From assembly GCF_000368565.1 (NCBI RefSeq), contig NZ_KB849543.1, positions 378,065 to 442,064 on the forward strand: DNA of 64,000 nt, in the 5' to 3' direction. The position numbers were made by a program, and so were the translations under genes. A model generated the notes under the pieces. The model was not told where the DNA came from. It saw nothing but the letters and a program-made list of their open reading frames with translations, and did not search any database. The number at the start of each line of letters is the position of its first letter. The first letter of the stretch is position 1. This document shows, piece after piece, positions 26,410 through 38,362 of the stretch. This stretch comes from Acinetobacter gerneri DSM 14967 = CIP 107464 = MTCC 9824 (lineage in GTDB: Bacteria; Pseudomonadota; Gammaproteobacteria; Pseudomonadales; Moraxellaceae).

Positions 26410-27456
26410 ATGGCACATCAAGTAGAAACAATGGCTTATGTCGGTCAAACCCCTTGGCATGGCTTAGGTAACCAACTGACCCAAAATCAGCCTATTGATG
26501 TTTGGGCACAGCAGGCCGGTATGGATTGGCGTATCGAATCTTCAGATGTCAGCTATATGGCTAAAAATGATCGTGGACAAAGCATCATCATGCCTTATGA
26601 AGAACAGAGAGTACTTTATCGTTCTGATACGCATGCTCCGTTGTCCGTGGTCAGTCAACGTTATCAAGAAGTACAACCTATAGAGATATTGGAGTTTTAT
26701 CGTGATTTGACTGAACAATCAGGCTTTGAGTTGGAAACCGCAGGTGTACTGAAAGGCGGCAAAAAATTCTGGGCTTTAGCTAGAACAGGGCAGACTTCTA
26801 CTTTAAAAGGCAAAGATGTCAGTAATGGTTATATTCTCTTGGCTACCGCGTGTGATGGGACTCTAGCGACTACAGCACAATTCACCAGTATTCGAGTAGT
26901 ATGTAACAATACCTTAGCGATTGCTTTAAAAGGACAGAACAGCAGCGCAGGTGTGGTCAAAGTTCCACACAGTACCAAATTTGATGCGCAAAAGATCAAA
27001 CAGCAACTGGGGATTTCAGTCCGTGCATGGGAGGAACACATGTATGAAATGAAACAACTCAGTCAACGTAAAGTGACCCAACAAGAAGCAGCAGCCTATT
27101 TCGATGCAGTGTTTAATAACACTAGCCTAAGCATGGCGGAACAGGATGAGGGTATTATTCAGTTCTATCGTAATGTCGCTACCCAAGCTAATCAAGTAGC
27201 TAAAGCTGACAATAAGACTGAACCCAATGGGCGTGCAATGTCCAAAGTTATGACCATGTTTAACGGTCATGGACGTGGGGCAGAACTCAGTTCAGCGAAA
27301 GATACCGCATATGGCTTACTGTGTTCTATTACTGAATTTTGTGATCATGAACGTCGTGCCATGAGTCAGGACCATCGTCTCGATTCTGCATGGTTTGGTG
27401 CAGGTGCAGGGCTTAAGCAACGTGGGCTCGAACAAGCATTACGCTTGATTGTTTAA
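26410..27456 (+). CDS. DUF932 (phage/plasmid-like) protein
   Basis: 348 residues of the DUF932 family: TMAYVGQTPWHGLGNQL at the start, LSVVSQRYQEVQPIEILEFY, and GYILLATACDGTLATTAQF. A C-terminal part with NGRAMSKVMTMFNGHGRGAE follows. These proteins occur on plasmids, phages and integrative elements next to recombination genes, and their biochemical function is not established. In the same cluster as the YqaJ nuclease downstream. Confidence 0.88.
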   Translation: MAHQVETMAYVGQTPWHGLGNQLTQNQPIDVWAQQAGMDWRIESSDVSYMAKNDRGQSIIMPYEEQRVLYRSDTHAPLSVVSQRYQEVQPIEILEFYRDLTEQSGFELETAGVLKGGKKFWALARTGQTSTLKGKDVSNGYILLATACDGTLATTAQFTSIRVVCNNTLAIALKGQNSSAGVVKVPHSTKFDAQKIKQQLGISVRAWEEHMYEMKQLSQRKVTQQEAAAYFDAVFNNTSLSMAEQDEGIIQFYRNVATQANQVAKADNKTEPNGRAMSKVMTMFNGHGRGAELSSAKDTAYGLLCSITEFCDHERRAMSQDHRLDSAWFGAGAGLKQRGLEQALRLIV

Positions 27457-27537
27457 GTTTAGATTCAGATTTGGGATCTAAGGTAACCTATCAGATCAAT
27501 ACGATCCTAAAATCTCCTTGAATCCAAATACCTCTTT

Positions 27538-27563
27538 GCCACATCTCCAGATGTGGCTTTTTT
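27538..27563 (+). terminator. Terminator-like hairpin between DUF932 and YqaJ genes
   Basis: Stem GCCACAT/ATGTGGC (extendable inward by two pairs) followed by seven T, 35 bases before ATG 27598. Confidence 0.7.
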
Positions 27564-27597
27564 TATGTCCAAAATTTAACAATTACAGGAAATCGTT

Positions 27598-28641
27598 ATG
27601 AACTCAGCAGTGATTCACTCAAACAATGTACCACCACATATCCATGCCGGCCGTCCAAAGCTGTTTACCGCAAAACGCTTCGTAGAGACTAAAAATATGA
27701 CTCAAGCCGAATGGCTGGAAGTCAGACGCAAGGGCATTGGTAGCAGTGACTGTGCTGCTGCTTGTGGACTCAATCCCTATATGTCGATGCTGGAACTATG
27801 GATGATTAAGACAGGTCGGATTCAACAAAACATTGAAGATGACAGCGAAGGCCATGCACCTCTGTATTGGGGTAAGCAATTAGAACCCTTGGTAGCGGAA
27901 TACTACAGTATGCATACTAATTACAAAGTGCGTCGGGTCAATGCAGTATTACAGCATCCTGATCCAGACAAGCATTTCATGTTGGCTAATTTGGATTACT
28001 CCGTGGTCGGTGATGCCGATGTACAGATTTTGGAGTGTAAAACCGCAGGGGAATATGGGGCTAAGCTATGGCGAGATGGTGTGCCGTTATACGTGTTGTG
28101 TCAGGTACAACATCAATTGGCAGTCACAGGAAAAAAGGCAGCGCACATTTGTGTGCTGATCTGTGGACATGAAACCCGTATTTTTAAAGTCACCCGCAGT
28201 GAATCGGTGATACAGCATATCGTCAATGCCGAATGCTACTTTTGGGAATGCGTAGAAAAGGATACCCCACCTGAAGCCGATGCCAGTGAATCGGCAGCCA
28301 AAGCTTTGCAACTGCTTTATCCGGAACATGTGCCACTCAGTACCGCAGACTTATCAGGGGATGAGCAAGCCAATCAACAGTTTGAACAATTGATTCAAGC
28401 ACGTCATCAAATTGACAAGCATCAGGAGCAGTTTGATCTGCTGAAACATCAATTGCAAGCTAAGATGCAGAAGGCTGAACGGGCAACCTTTAAAGCAGGC
28501 TCCGTCACGTGGAAAAAGTCAAAAGACTCAATCAGTTTAGATAGCAAGGCCTTACTGAAACAGTACCCTGAATATCTAAATCAATTTCCACAAAGTAAAA
28601 TAGGTTCACGGCGTTTCAACATCTATAGCAATGACGATTGA
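27598..28641 (+). CDS. YqaJ-type (lambda-exonuclease-like) nuclease
   Basis: 347 residues. The YqaJ fold is recognised by EWLEVRRKGIGSSDCAAACG near 40, then LYWGKQLEPLVAEYY (conserved glutamate), ANLDYSVVGDADVQILECKT (D...E.K active site near 140-150) and CQVQHQLAVTG. It should resect double-stranded ends to feed single-strand annealing during island recombination. A C-terminal helical region ends in a basic tail. No separate annealing protein of Bet/RecT type is visible beside it; the neighbours are DUF932 and a cysteine-rich protein. Confidence 0.88.
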   Translation: MNSAVIHSNNVPPHIHAGRPKLFTAKRFVETKNMTQAEWLEVRRKGIGSSDCAAACGLNPYMSMLELWMIKTGRIQQNIEDDSEGHAPLYWGKQLEPLVAEYYSMHTNYKVRRVNAVLQHPDPDKHFMLANLDYSVVGDADVQILECKTAGEYGAKLWRDGVPLYVLCQVQHQLAVTGKKAAHICVLICGHETRIFKVTRSESVIQHIVNAECYFWECVEKDTPPEADASESAAKALQLLYPEHVPLSTADLSGDEQANQQFEQLIQARHQIDKHQEQFDLLKHQLQAKMQKAERATFKAGSVTWKKSKDSISLDSKALLKQYPEYLNQFPQSKIGSRRFNIYSNDD

Positions 28642-28702
28642 AACAAGTTTAGCCTAAGCAAAACGTTTAACCACTTAATATTAAAACATCAAACAAACTT
28701 AA

Positions 28703-28733
28703 AAATCCCATGCCTCTGCGCATGGGATTTTTT
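28703..28733 (+). terminator. Terminator-like hairpin before the cysteine-cluster gene
   Basis: An 11-bp stem AAATCCCATGC/GCATGGGATTT with a 6-base loop, ending in T6, 37 bases upstream of ATG 28770. Confidence 0.7.
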
Positions 28734-28769
28734 ATGCCCTTTTTATTTTACTCAAAAGAGGAAAGCATC

Positions 28770-29666
28770 ATGATCAAAGGTTTAGCCATTACACCGCCAA
28801 TACTTGGACGTATCAGTATTGGTAAAGTGGTCGAAAAGAACGGTAAACGTCTGCCCGAAAAGGATGACCAATTCACCATCACTAGTCAGATTCAAAACAA
28901 GGATGGCTGGGTTAAACATCCACTGGATGAGCAGCTTCGAGCCAACTCGCAGAATCAGAAACTCAGAACGATTCCAGTACGGATGATCTTCAATGATCCT
29001 GAGCTTAATTTACGTGCTGAATATAGCTTATTTGATCGCCAAACTGGACGTCCCGTATGTGTTGGCAATGGGGAAACTTGTCAACGCTTGACCAACCAAG
29101 GGGTTGAACATCATCCCTGTCCATCCCCTGATTTATGCCCATTGGCACAAGGTGGGTTATGTAAGCCTTATGGTCGGCTGTACGTGAATCTCGATGAGTC
29201 AGATGAGTTTGGTACTTTTGTTTTTAGAACGACAGGCTTTAACAGCATTCGTACCTTGGCGGCAAGACTTAGTTACTACCATGCAGCATCGAATGGATTG
29301 CTGTCATGTTTACCTTTGCAATTAACCCTTCGAGGAAAGTCTACGACACAGAGCTATCGAACCCCTGTCTATTACGTGGACTTAACACTCCGTGAGGGCA
29401 TTCATTTGCAAGAGGCAATTCAAATAGCTAAGGAGATTGATCAGAAAAGTAAGCTGTCTGGTTTTAATCAACATGCTTTAGATCAAGTGGCTTTACAGGG
29501 TTATGTAAATGCGCAATTTGAATTGAATGCTGAGGAGGGTCTGGATGTAGTGGAAGAGTTTTATGCAGAGAATACCGAACAGCGAAGCCAGAAACAAATG
29601 CATGACCTCAGCCATGCACATGAGATACAGCAAGGCTTACAGCAAAGTGTTAGGGCTGTAAATTAA
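28770..29666 (+). CDS. Cysteine-cluster protein, possibly recombination directionality factor
   Basis: 298 residues from ATG 28770, which has GAGG just upstream; an ATG at 28710 lies inside the leader hairpin. The N-terminus MIKGLAITPPILGRISIGKV and a cluster of five cysteines (CVGNGETC, then CPSPDLC, then LCKPYG) match a family found on integrative elements and variously called hydrolase/metal-binding or Gp3-like recombination directionality factor. The cysteines probably hold a metal. Its position after a YqaJ nuclease suits a recombination role. Confidence 0.65.
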   Translation: MIKGLAITPPILGRISIGKVVEKNGKRLPEKDDQFTITSQIQNKDGWVKHPLDEQLRANSQNQKLRTIPVRMIFNDPELNLRAEYSLFDRQTGRPVCVGNGETCQRLTNQGVEHHPCPSPDLCPLAQGGLCKPYGRLYVNLDESDEFGTFVFRTTGFNSIRTLAARLSYYHAASNGLLSCLPLQLTLRGKSTTQSYRTPVYYVDLTLREGIHLQEAIQIAKEIDQKSKLSGFNQHALDQVALQGYVNAQFELNAEEGLDVVEEFYAENTEQRSQKQMHDLSHAHEIQQGLQQSVRAVN

Positions 29667-29741
29667 TCGAATTTAGATGATCTGATCCGCTTGGGAAATC
29701 ATTTAATGGATTGAGGTTAAGTTGGAAAGTCAATAGTTGAT

Positions 29742-29770
29742 GGGAGCTTTTGGCTCCCTTATTTTTTAGT
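29742..29770. terminator. Terminator between convergent genes
   Basis: A 6-bp stem GGGAGC/GCTCCC with TTTTG loop, then a T-rich tail, at the end of the recombination module and facing the fic gene end. Confidence 0.65.
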
Positions 29771-30362
29771 CGGGCATGATGATGCATGAGTCAAATATTT
29801 GAATTAATGGCTGTAAATTACCATAAAAACCTTCAATATTTGCTTGTACCCAGTATTCTTTGGAATTAATTTTAGACCAATCAATGCCGTAACCACAGTA
29901 GGCTATGAGGTGTTCAAAGAAAATACGTTGGGTACGTCCATTCCCTTCTCTGAAAGGATGGATGACATTGAGTTCGCAGTATAAATCAGCAAGTTTAGGT
30001 ATAAAATATTTCGACTCTAGATATTGAAAGTAATTTTGCTGTTGAAGTGAATTGAGCAGTTTTTTTGTTTCAATCTCAATACGGGAAAATGTACAAAAGC
30101 GAGTATCACCTTTAGAAATATCAATTTGTCGAAGTTGTCCTGCCCATTCATACAAGTCACCAAAAAGCTGGGTATGGATGGCTTGTAAGTATTGTAGGTT
30201 ATATGGTGGTTCTGCATAGTCAATTAAGCTACTAGATAAACCTGATAGTTCAAGTTCGGCTTGCTCTAAGATGTGCTCATCATGGATATTGAGTTTATTT
30301 TTTAAAATACTTGTACCAGAGTAGCAATATAGGCTGTCCCCCAGTTCCCCATATTTATCCAT
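29766..30362 (-). CDS. fic: Fic-family AMP transferase (toxin)
   Basis: 198 residues with the full Fic core motif HPFREGNGRTQR near residue 136, so the catalytic histidine and both arginines are intact. Fic proteins transfer AMP from ATP to target proteins; the short bacterial class is toxic unless inhibited. The gene follows a 55-codon YhfG-type gene by 12 bases, the same order as E. coli yhfG-fic. No inhibitory (S/T)xxxE(G/N) helix is apparent in the Fic protein itself, consistent with a separate antitoxin. Confidence 0.9.
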   Translation of the reverse strand: MDKYGELGDSLYCYSGTSILKNKLNIHDEHILEQAELELSGLSSSLIDYAEPPYNLQYLQAIHTQLFGDLYEWAGQLRQIDISKGDTRFCTFSRIEIETKKLLNSLQQQNYFQYLESKYFIPKLADLYCELNVIHPFREGNGRTQRIFFEHLIAYCGYGIDWSKINSKEYWVQANIEGFYGNLQPLIQIFDSCIIMPD

Positions 30363-30374
30363 AGTGCTATCCGA

Positions 30375-30542
30375 TTAGCTGTCAGTTTGCGAATACTTTT
30401 TATATTTTTGCAAAATTTGTGCTTTGCTAAGTTGGGTTGGGTTCCCTAGTGTGGTCATCCCTTCGAGTTTGAGACTAGCTTGGTAGTTTTGCAAACGCGT
30501 CTCTTGAATATATTTTTTTTTCTGTTCGGTGGTCTTAAGCAT
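30375..30542 (-). CDS. yhfG: YhfG-type antitoxin of Fic
   Basis: 55 residues from ATG 30542: MLKTTEQKKKYIQETRLQNY, QASLKLEGM, ending in KYSQTDS. Length, lysine-rich N-terminus, the 'LEG' segment and position directly upstream of fic match E. coli YhfG, whose inhibitory helix docks on Fic to block ATP. Translational coupling with fic is likely from the 12-base spacing. Confidence 0.75.
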   Translation of the reverse strand: MLKTTEQKKKYIQETRLQNYQASLKLEGMTTLGNPTQLSKAQILQKYKKYSQTDS

Positions 30543-30894
30543 TTTGAGACTCCATCAATTTAACAACTAAAATAAGTATAGCAGAGAATCCAGCCATACA
30601 TCAGTGCGACAAATCATGTCTTTTTAACACCGAAGTTCGCTAAAAAACTTTATTTTTTGCTAAACTCCTTCTGCTTATCGATTTTAGACTTTATTGCATT
30701 GTTTATGCGCAACACGAAAGAGATTGAATAGCGCATATGCAGCTCGAATCTACAGCTTTTTAACATATGAACAATCTCTCATACTCTTTTAAGTTGTTTT
30801 ACTTAGGAAAGTGCATTAGGGGATTAAGCTGAGCTGTAAAGTTTTAAAACCCACGAGCTAGACTTTCTTAACAACGATTTTTTAGGATGTTTCT
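30543..30894. other. Divergent intergenic region between yhfG-fic and hsd operon
   Basis: About 350 bp that should contain the promoters of both operons. No operator-like repeat was confidently seen. Confidence 0.4.
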
Positions 30895-32448
30895 ATGACC
30901 AGTACCCAACAGCGCGCAGCACTGCAACGCCAAATTTGGCAGATTGCCAACGATGTCCGTGGCGCAGTGGACGGTTGGGACTTTAAACAATATGTATTGG
31001 GTACGCTGTTTTATCGCTTTATTAGTGAAAACTTTTCCAGTTATATAGAAGGCGGTGACGACAGCATTCAATATGCTGAACTTTCTGATCAAGTCATTAC
31101 GGCAGAGATCAAAGATGATGCGATTAAAACTAAGGGGTATTTCATCTACCCAAGCCAATTATTTAGCAATATTGCCAAAGGTGCTAATACGAACGAAAGT
31201 CTGAATACCGATTTAGCTGCCATTTTCGCTAGTATTGAAAGTTCAGCCAATGGCTATCCGTCGGAGCAGGATATAAAAGGGTTATTTGCTGACTTTGACA
31301 CCACCAGCAACCGTTTGGGCAATACCGTTAAAGATAAAAATATCCGTTTGGCTGCTGTGCTCAAGGGCGTAGCTGGGCTGGATTTTGGTGACTTTAATAC
31401 CAGTCATATTGACCTGTTTGGTGATGCGTATGAGTTTCTAATTTCTAACTATGCTGCCAATGCAGGTAAATCAGGTGGTGAGTTCTTTACGCCACAGCAT
31501 GTATCTAAATTAATTGCTCAGTTAGCCATGCATAAACAAACAACGGTCAATAAAATTTATGACCCTGCTTGCGGTTCAGGTTCTTTGCTTTTACAAGCCA
31601 AAAAACACTTTGATGCCCATACTATTGAAGATGGTTTTTGGGGACAAGAGCTGAATCATACCACCTACAACCTTGCACGTATGAACATGTTTTTGCATAA
31701 CATTAACTACGACAAGTTTAATATCCAGTTAGGTGACACATTAAGAGAACCACACTTTGGTGATGACAAGCCATTTGATGCGATTGTGTCTAATCCACCG
31801 TATTCGGTGAAATGGATTGGTTTGGATGACCCCACTTTAATCAATGATGAACGCTTTGCTCCCGCAGGCGTACTTGCACCCAAGTCTAAAGCTGATTTTG
31901 CTTTTGTGTTGCATGCATTAAGTTATTTGTCTGCTAAAGGTCGTGCGGCGATTGTTTGCTTCCCAGGGATTTTTTACCGTGGTGGTGCTGAGCAGAAAAT
32001 TCGTCAATATTTGGTCGATAACAACTATGTTGAAACGGTCATTTCACTTGCATCGAACTTATTTTACGGCACGACCATTGCTGTAAATATTTTGGTGCTG
32101 TCTAAGCATAAAACCGAAAATACAACTCAGTTTATTGATGCCAGTGGCTTATTTAAAAAAGAAACCAATAACAATATTTTGACTGATGCACACATTGAAA
32201 AAATTATGCAGGTGTTTGATAGCAAAGCCAATATCGAACATTTTGCTCAATCTGTCTCATTCGATGCGATTCAATCTAACGATTACAATCTATCTGTTAG
32301 TAGTTATGTGGAAGCTAAAGACACCCGTGAAAAGGTGGATATTGTCCAACTGAATGCTGAGCTAAAAACGACGGTGGCTAAAATTGACCAACTTCGTAAA
32401 GAGATTGATGCGATAGTGGCGGAGATTGAAGGTGAGGACATGGCATGA
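30895..32448 (+). CDS. hsdM: Type I restriction-modification DNA methyltransferase subunit
   Basis: 517 residues. The N-terminal recognition domain ([20 protein letters not shown]) precedes an adenine methyltransferase domain with motif [13 protein letters not shown] near 225 and motif IV NPPYSV near 301. Overall it is of the EcoR124 (type IC) kind. It methylates adenine in the bipartite site chosen by HsdS. The stop overlaps the hsdS start as ATGA. Confidence 0.95.
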   Translation: MTSTQQRAALQRQIWQIANDVRGAVDGWDFKQYVLGTLFYRFISENFSSYIEGGDDSIQYAELSDQVITAEIKDDAIKTKGYFIYPSQLFSNIAKGANTNESLNTDLAAIFASIESSANGYPSEQDIKGLFADFDTTSNRLGNTVKDKNIRLAAVLKGVAGLDFGDFNTSHIDLFGDAYEFLISNYAANAGKSGGEFFTPQHVSKLIAQLAMHKQTTVNKIYDPACGSGSLLLQAKKHFDAHTIEDGFWGQELNHTTYNLARMNMFLHNINYDKFNIQLGDTLREPHFGDDKPFDAIVSNPPYSVKWIGLDDPTLINDERFAPAGVLAPKSKADFAFVLHALSYLSAKGRAAIVCFPGIFYRGGAEQKIRQYLVDNNYVETVISLASNLFYGTTIAVNILVLSKHKTENTTQFIDASGLFKKETNNNILTDAHIEKIMQVFDSKANIEHFAQSVSFDAIQSNDYNLSVSSYVEAKDTREKVDIVQLNAELKTTVAKIDQLRKEIDAIVAEIEGEDMA

Positions 32449-33785
32449 ACAATACAGATTTTATGCAAAAGCTACTTAATGGAGCACAGGTTGAATGGAA
32501 AGCAGTTTCAGAAATATTTCATTTGAAAAATGGCTATACACCATCGACATCAAAAAAAGAATTTTGGGAAAACGGTTCTGTTCCGTGGTTTAGGATGGAT
32601 GACATCCGTGAGAATGGTCAAATCCTTGGAGACTCATTACAAAAAATTTCGGAAACAGCCGTAAAAGGAGGGAAATTATTTCCCGCTAATTCCATCATAA
32701 TTTCAACATCGGCTACGATTGGCGAACACGCATTAATTACTGTTCCATATTTAGCAAATCAAAGGTTTACCAATTTAAGTTTGAAAGATAGTTATGTAAA
32801 AGTTTTTGATATGAAGTTTATTTTTTACTACTGTTTTTTATTGGCAGAATGGTGTAAAAAAAATACAACGATGTCAAGTTTTGCCTCTGTAGATATGGAT
32901 GGTTTTAGAAAATTTCAAATCCCCATCCCATGCCCAGATAACCCAAAAAAATCCCTTGAAATTCAAGCTGAAATTGTACGAATCTTGGATGCATTTACCG
33001 CTATGACTGCGGAGCTGACTGCGGAGCTGACTGCGGAGCTTAAACTAAGAAATCAACAATATCAATATTTTAGAGATAAGTTGTTGACATTTGATATGAG
33101 CGAAGCACAATCGTCTTCGGACGAGATCGGACGAGATCGGACGAGATCGGACGAGATCGGACGGCGGATAGAGGTTGAGTGGAAGACATTGGGGAATATT
33201 GGTGAATTTACCTACGGCTATGCAGCGAAAGCTCAAGATTCTGGAGATGCCCGCTTCGTGAGAATTACAGACATAAATGCAAATGGTAAACTGATACAAG
33301 AAGAACCAAAGTATGTGAATATTTCTGACGAAAATGAAAAATATTTTCTAAAGAAAAATGATTTACTCATGGCTAGAACAGGTGCAACTTTCGGCAAAAC
33401 AATGATTTTTGAGGAGGAGTATCCTGCAGTTTATGCAGGATTTTTAATTAAATTAAGCTTTGATGAGAAAATCGTTAATCCAAAATATTATTGGCATTTT
33501 GCACAAAGTGACTTATTTTGGGATCAAGCTAATAAATTAGTTTCAGGCGGAGGGCAGCCACAATTTAATGCCAATGCCCTTAAACAAGTTAAATTACCTA
33601 TTCCACATCCTGACGATGCTAATAAATCTTTAGCCGAGCAACAGCGTATAGTATCTATTCTTGATAATTTTGATGCTTTGGCTAACTCTCTTACCGAAGG
33701 TTTACCGCGTGAAATTGAACTGCGTCAAAAGCAGTACGAGTATTATCGTGATTTACTGTTAAGTTTTCCTCAATCATCAGCCTAA
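32445..33785 (+). CDS. hsdS: Type I restriction-modification specificity subunit
   Basis: 446 residues with two target-recognition halves, each opening with VEW K-type sequence ([20 protein letters not shown] near 15; [20 protein letters not shown] near 243) and each ending in a conserved helix. The central helix region carries three TAEL repeats (residues 188-199), a type IC hallmark. Between the halves lies a 10-bp tandem repeat (33118-33163) that is in frame with 4 copies plus a partial one. Loss or gain of one unit would end translation at 33169-33178, leaving only the first half. The gene is thus predicted phase-variable. Confidence 0.93.
   Translation: MNNTDFMQKLLNGAQVEWKAVSEIFHLKNGYTPSTSKKEFWENGSVPWFRMDDIRENGQILGDSLQKISETAVKGGKLFPANSIIISTSATIGEHALITVPYLANQRFTNLSLKDSYVKVFDMKFIFYYCFLLAEWCKKNTTMSSFASVDMDGFRKFQIPIPCPDNPKKSLEIQAEIVRILDAFTAMTAELTAELTAELKLRNQQYQYFRDKLLTFDMSEAQSSSDEIGRDRTRSDEIGRRIEVEWKTLGNIGEFTYGYAAKAQDSGDARFVRITDINANGKLIQEEPKYVNISDENEKYFLKKNDLLMARTGATFGKTMIFEEEYPAVYAGFLIKLSFDEKIVNPKYYWHFAQSDLFWDQANKLVSGGGQPQFNANALKQVKLPIPHPDDANKSLAEQQRIVSILDNFDALANSLTEGLPREIELRQKQYEYYRDLLLSFPQSSA
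33006..33041 (+). repeat. Three 12-bp TAEL-encoding repeats in hsdS
   Basis: ACTGCGGAGCTG occurs twice and a near copy ends in CTT. Each encodes Thr-Ala-Glu-Leu in the inter-domain helix. In EcoR124I and EcoR124II two versus three such repeats set a 6- or 7-base gap in the recognition site. Confidence 0.95.
33118..33163 (+). repeat. 10-bp tandem repeat in hsdS (phase-variation tract)
   Basis: Four exact copies of CGGACGAGAT (33118-33157) plus a partial fifth. The unit is not a multiple of three, and both alternative frames stop at once downstream (TAG 33169-33171; TGA 33176-33178). Confidence 0.95.
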
Positions 33786-33811
33786 GTGCATTGACATCTG
33801 CGGAGTAAAAC

Positions 33812-34372
33812 ATGGATAAAATTAGTCAAGTTAAACAACTCATCGGTGAAATTAATCGCTTGCATCATCATTTTTCCAAGGATTATTTTGAACAAGGAAA
33901 AATTGAGAAAATTAACTTGTCTAAAACCATTCGACATGTGCCTGTTTCGCATATTTATAAATATCGCTTAACTTTGCATGAGAGCATCAATGATTATCTG
34001 ATGACCGCGGATATAGACATCAAATATTTTTATCGTGTCAAAACCCGTGAAAGTATTGATGACAAAATCCAGCGCTATTCTGCTCGTGAAGACCAATACC
34101 CTGTAAACAATTGGCTAAATGATATTTTTGGTGCACGTATTATTTTAACGACTGAAGAAATCAACAGCGTGATGGATTTGCTAGATGACTGGCAAGATGA
34201 ACTAAACCTTAAAAACTGGTATTTGCGGGACAAAGAAGGCTATCGAGGTTTACATATTTACTTTAAAAACAGAAGTAATTTTTATTTTCCTTGGGAATTG
34301 CAAATCTGGAATCATGATGATATTCAAAGCAATATTGAAAATCATGAAAAATTTAAACGCAACTTTATCTAA
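33812..34372 (+). CDS. RelA/SpoT-type nucleotidyltransferase inside the hsd operon
   Basis: 186 residues. The alarmone-synthetase pattern is intact: YFYRVKTRESIDDKI (Arg75, Lys77), WLNDIFGARIIL (Asp104), GYRGLHIYF (Tyr144, His148) and WELQIW (Glu162, Gln164), then ENHEKFK, matching 'D..G.R', 'GY.S.H' and 'E.Q.R' boxes of RelA_SpoT domains. No hydrolase (HD) or regulatory domain is present, so it is a small standalone enzyme that would make (p)ppGpp, (p)ppApp or pyrophosphorylate another target such as tRNA. It lies 26 bp after hsdS and 57 bp before hsdR on the same strand, with its own start at ATG 33812. Such a gene is not a standard part of type I systems. Confidence 0.8.
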   Translation: MDKISQVKQLIGEINRLHHHFSKDYFEQGKIEKINLSKTIRHVPVSHIYKYRLTLHESINDYLMTADIDIKYFYRVKTRESIDDKIQRYSAREDQYPVNNWLNDIFGARIILTTEEINSVMDLLDDWQDELNLKNWYLRDKEGYRGLHIYFKNRSNFYFPWELQIWNHDDIQSNIENHEKFKRNFI

Positions 34373-34429
34373 AAACTAACAATTACTTTGAACTATTTTA
34401 CTTGATAAAAAATCTGTGGAATCAAAACC

Positions 34430-37528
<3,099 letters not shown>

Positions 37529-37619
37529 CATGATATATCAAGAGCTTAAAATTTCTAATTTATCAGTTGTTTATATGGGGAATATATAAAAATTCTCGCT
37601 ACCTTTTATGGATAAAATA

Positions 37620-37646
37620 CCCCCCTGATTTAACAGGGGGGATTTT
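37620..37646 (+). terminator. Terminator of the hsd operon
   Basis: An 8-bp stem CCCCCCTG/CAGGGGGG with a 6-base loop followed by a T-run, 90 bases after the hsdR stop. It also faces the end of the leftward fragment at 37646. Confidence 0.85.
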
Positions 37647-37892
37647 TAGTTTCGTGAGAATTTAATGATCTCCGAAGATTTGCTTGATTGCGTTGAACTT
37701 TCAAGTTGATTCAATTTGATGGTTGTGGGCTTCATATTAATTATTTGACCAAAATCATCATCTAGGAAGCCTTTAGGTAATCCCGCTAACTGTTCTAAAT
37801 GTTTTTTTAGACCAAATTTATCAATAATATTAGCTTTATCGAATCCTCCTTGTTCAAGCAACATCTTGATCGTATTTTTAAGTAGATTAGGC
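37646..37892 (-). pseudogene. C-terminal remnant of an unknown gene truncated by IS66
   Basis: The reverse strand is open from the IS66 boundary to a stop at 37646: NLLKNTIKMLLEQGGFDKAN, then FGLKKHLEQLAGLPKGFLDD, and a polar tail. The missing start lies on the other side of the insertion or was deleted. Not recognised. Confidence 0.5.
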
Positions 37893-37978
37893 GTAAGCGT
37901 CCGCTGAACACACCTTATGAATTCATCCTATAAGCCTTAATTTAGTCCCCACTTAGAAACAAGTGGGGACTTAAATTT

Positions 37979-38362
37979 ATGACTACAAATAATCAGACAT
38001 CCATCGCATCTCTTGCGAAAAAACGAAGAACATACAGTCCTGAATTTAAACAGCAGATCGTTCAGGCTTGTAAAGCACCGGACGTTTCAATTGCTTCAGT
38101 CGCGTTGCAACATGGATTGAATACAAATCTTGTATCCAAATGGATTCGCTTAATTGATGCTAAGCCAGGGAGTGATCGCTCACCACTACCGAATAAACCT
38201 GCATTTATTGCCTTATCTTGCTCTGCACCATTAGATCCTACTCCTACTGACATGTTAAAAGTTCAAATTACTTTACCCAACTCAAAAGCAGAAATTGGCT
38301 TGAAATGGCAAGTATCAGAAATATCTGCTTTAGCAGAATTACTCAAGGCACTTGCAACATGA
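37979..38362 (+). CDS. tnpA: IS66 accessory protein TnpA
   Basis: 127 residues; an N-terminal helix-turn-helix (RRTYSPEFKQQIVQACKAPD, VSIASVALQHGLNTNLVSKW) typical of IS66 OrfA. The stop overlaps the tnpB start as ATGA. Needed with TnpB for IS66 transposition, but this copy is defective because tnpC is truncated. Confidence 0.88.
   Translation: MTTNNQTSIASLAKKRRTYSPEFKQQIVQACKAPDVSIASVALQHGLNTNLVSKWIRLIDAKPGSDRSPLPNKPAFIALSCSAPLDPTPTDMLKVQITLPNSKAEIGLKWQVSEISALAELLKALAT

Noticed and set aside
33118..33163. The hsdS 10-bp repeat as evidence that hsdS is already broken
   Set aside because: With the present copy number the frame is open through the second recognition domain to a normal C-terminus, so the gene is currently in the ON state.
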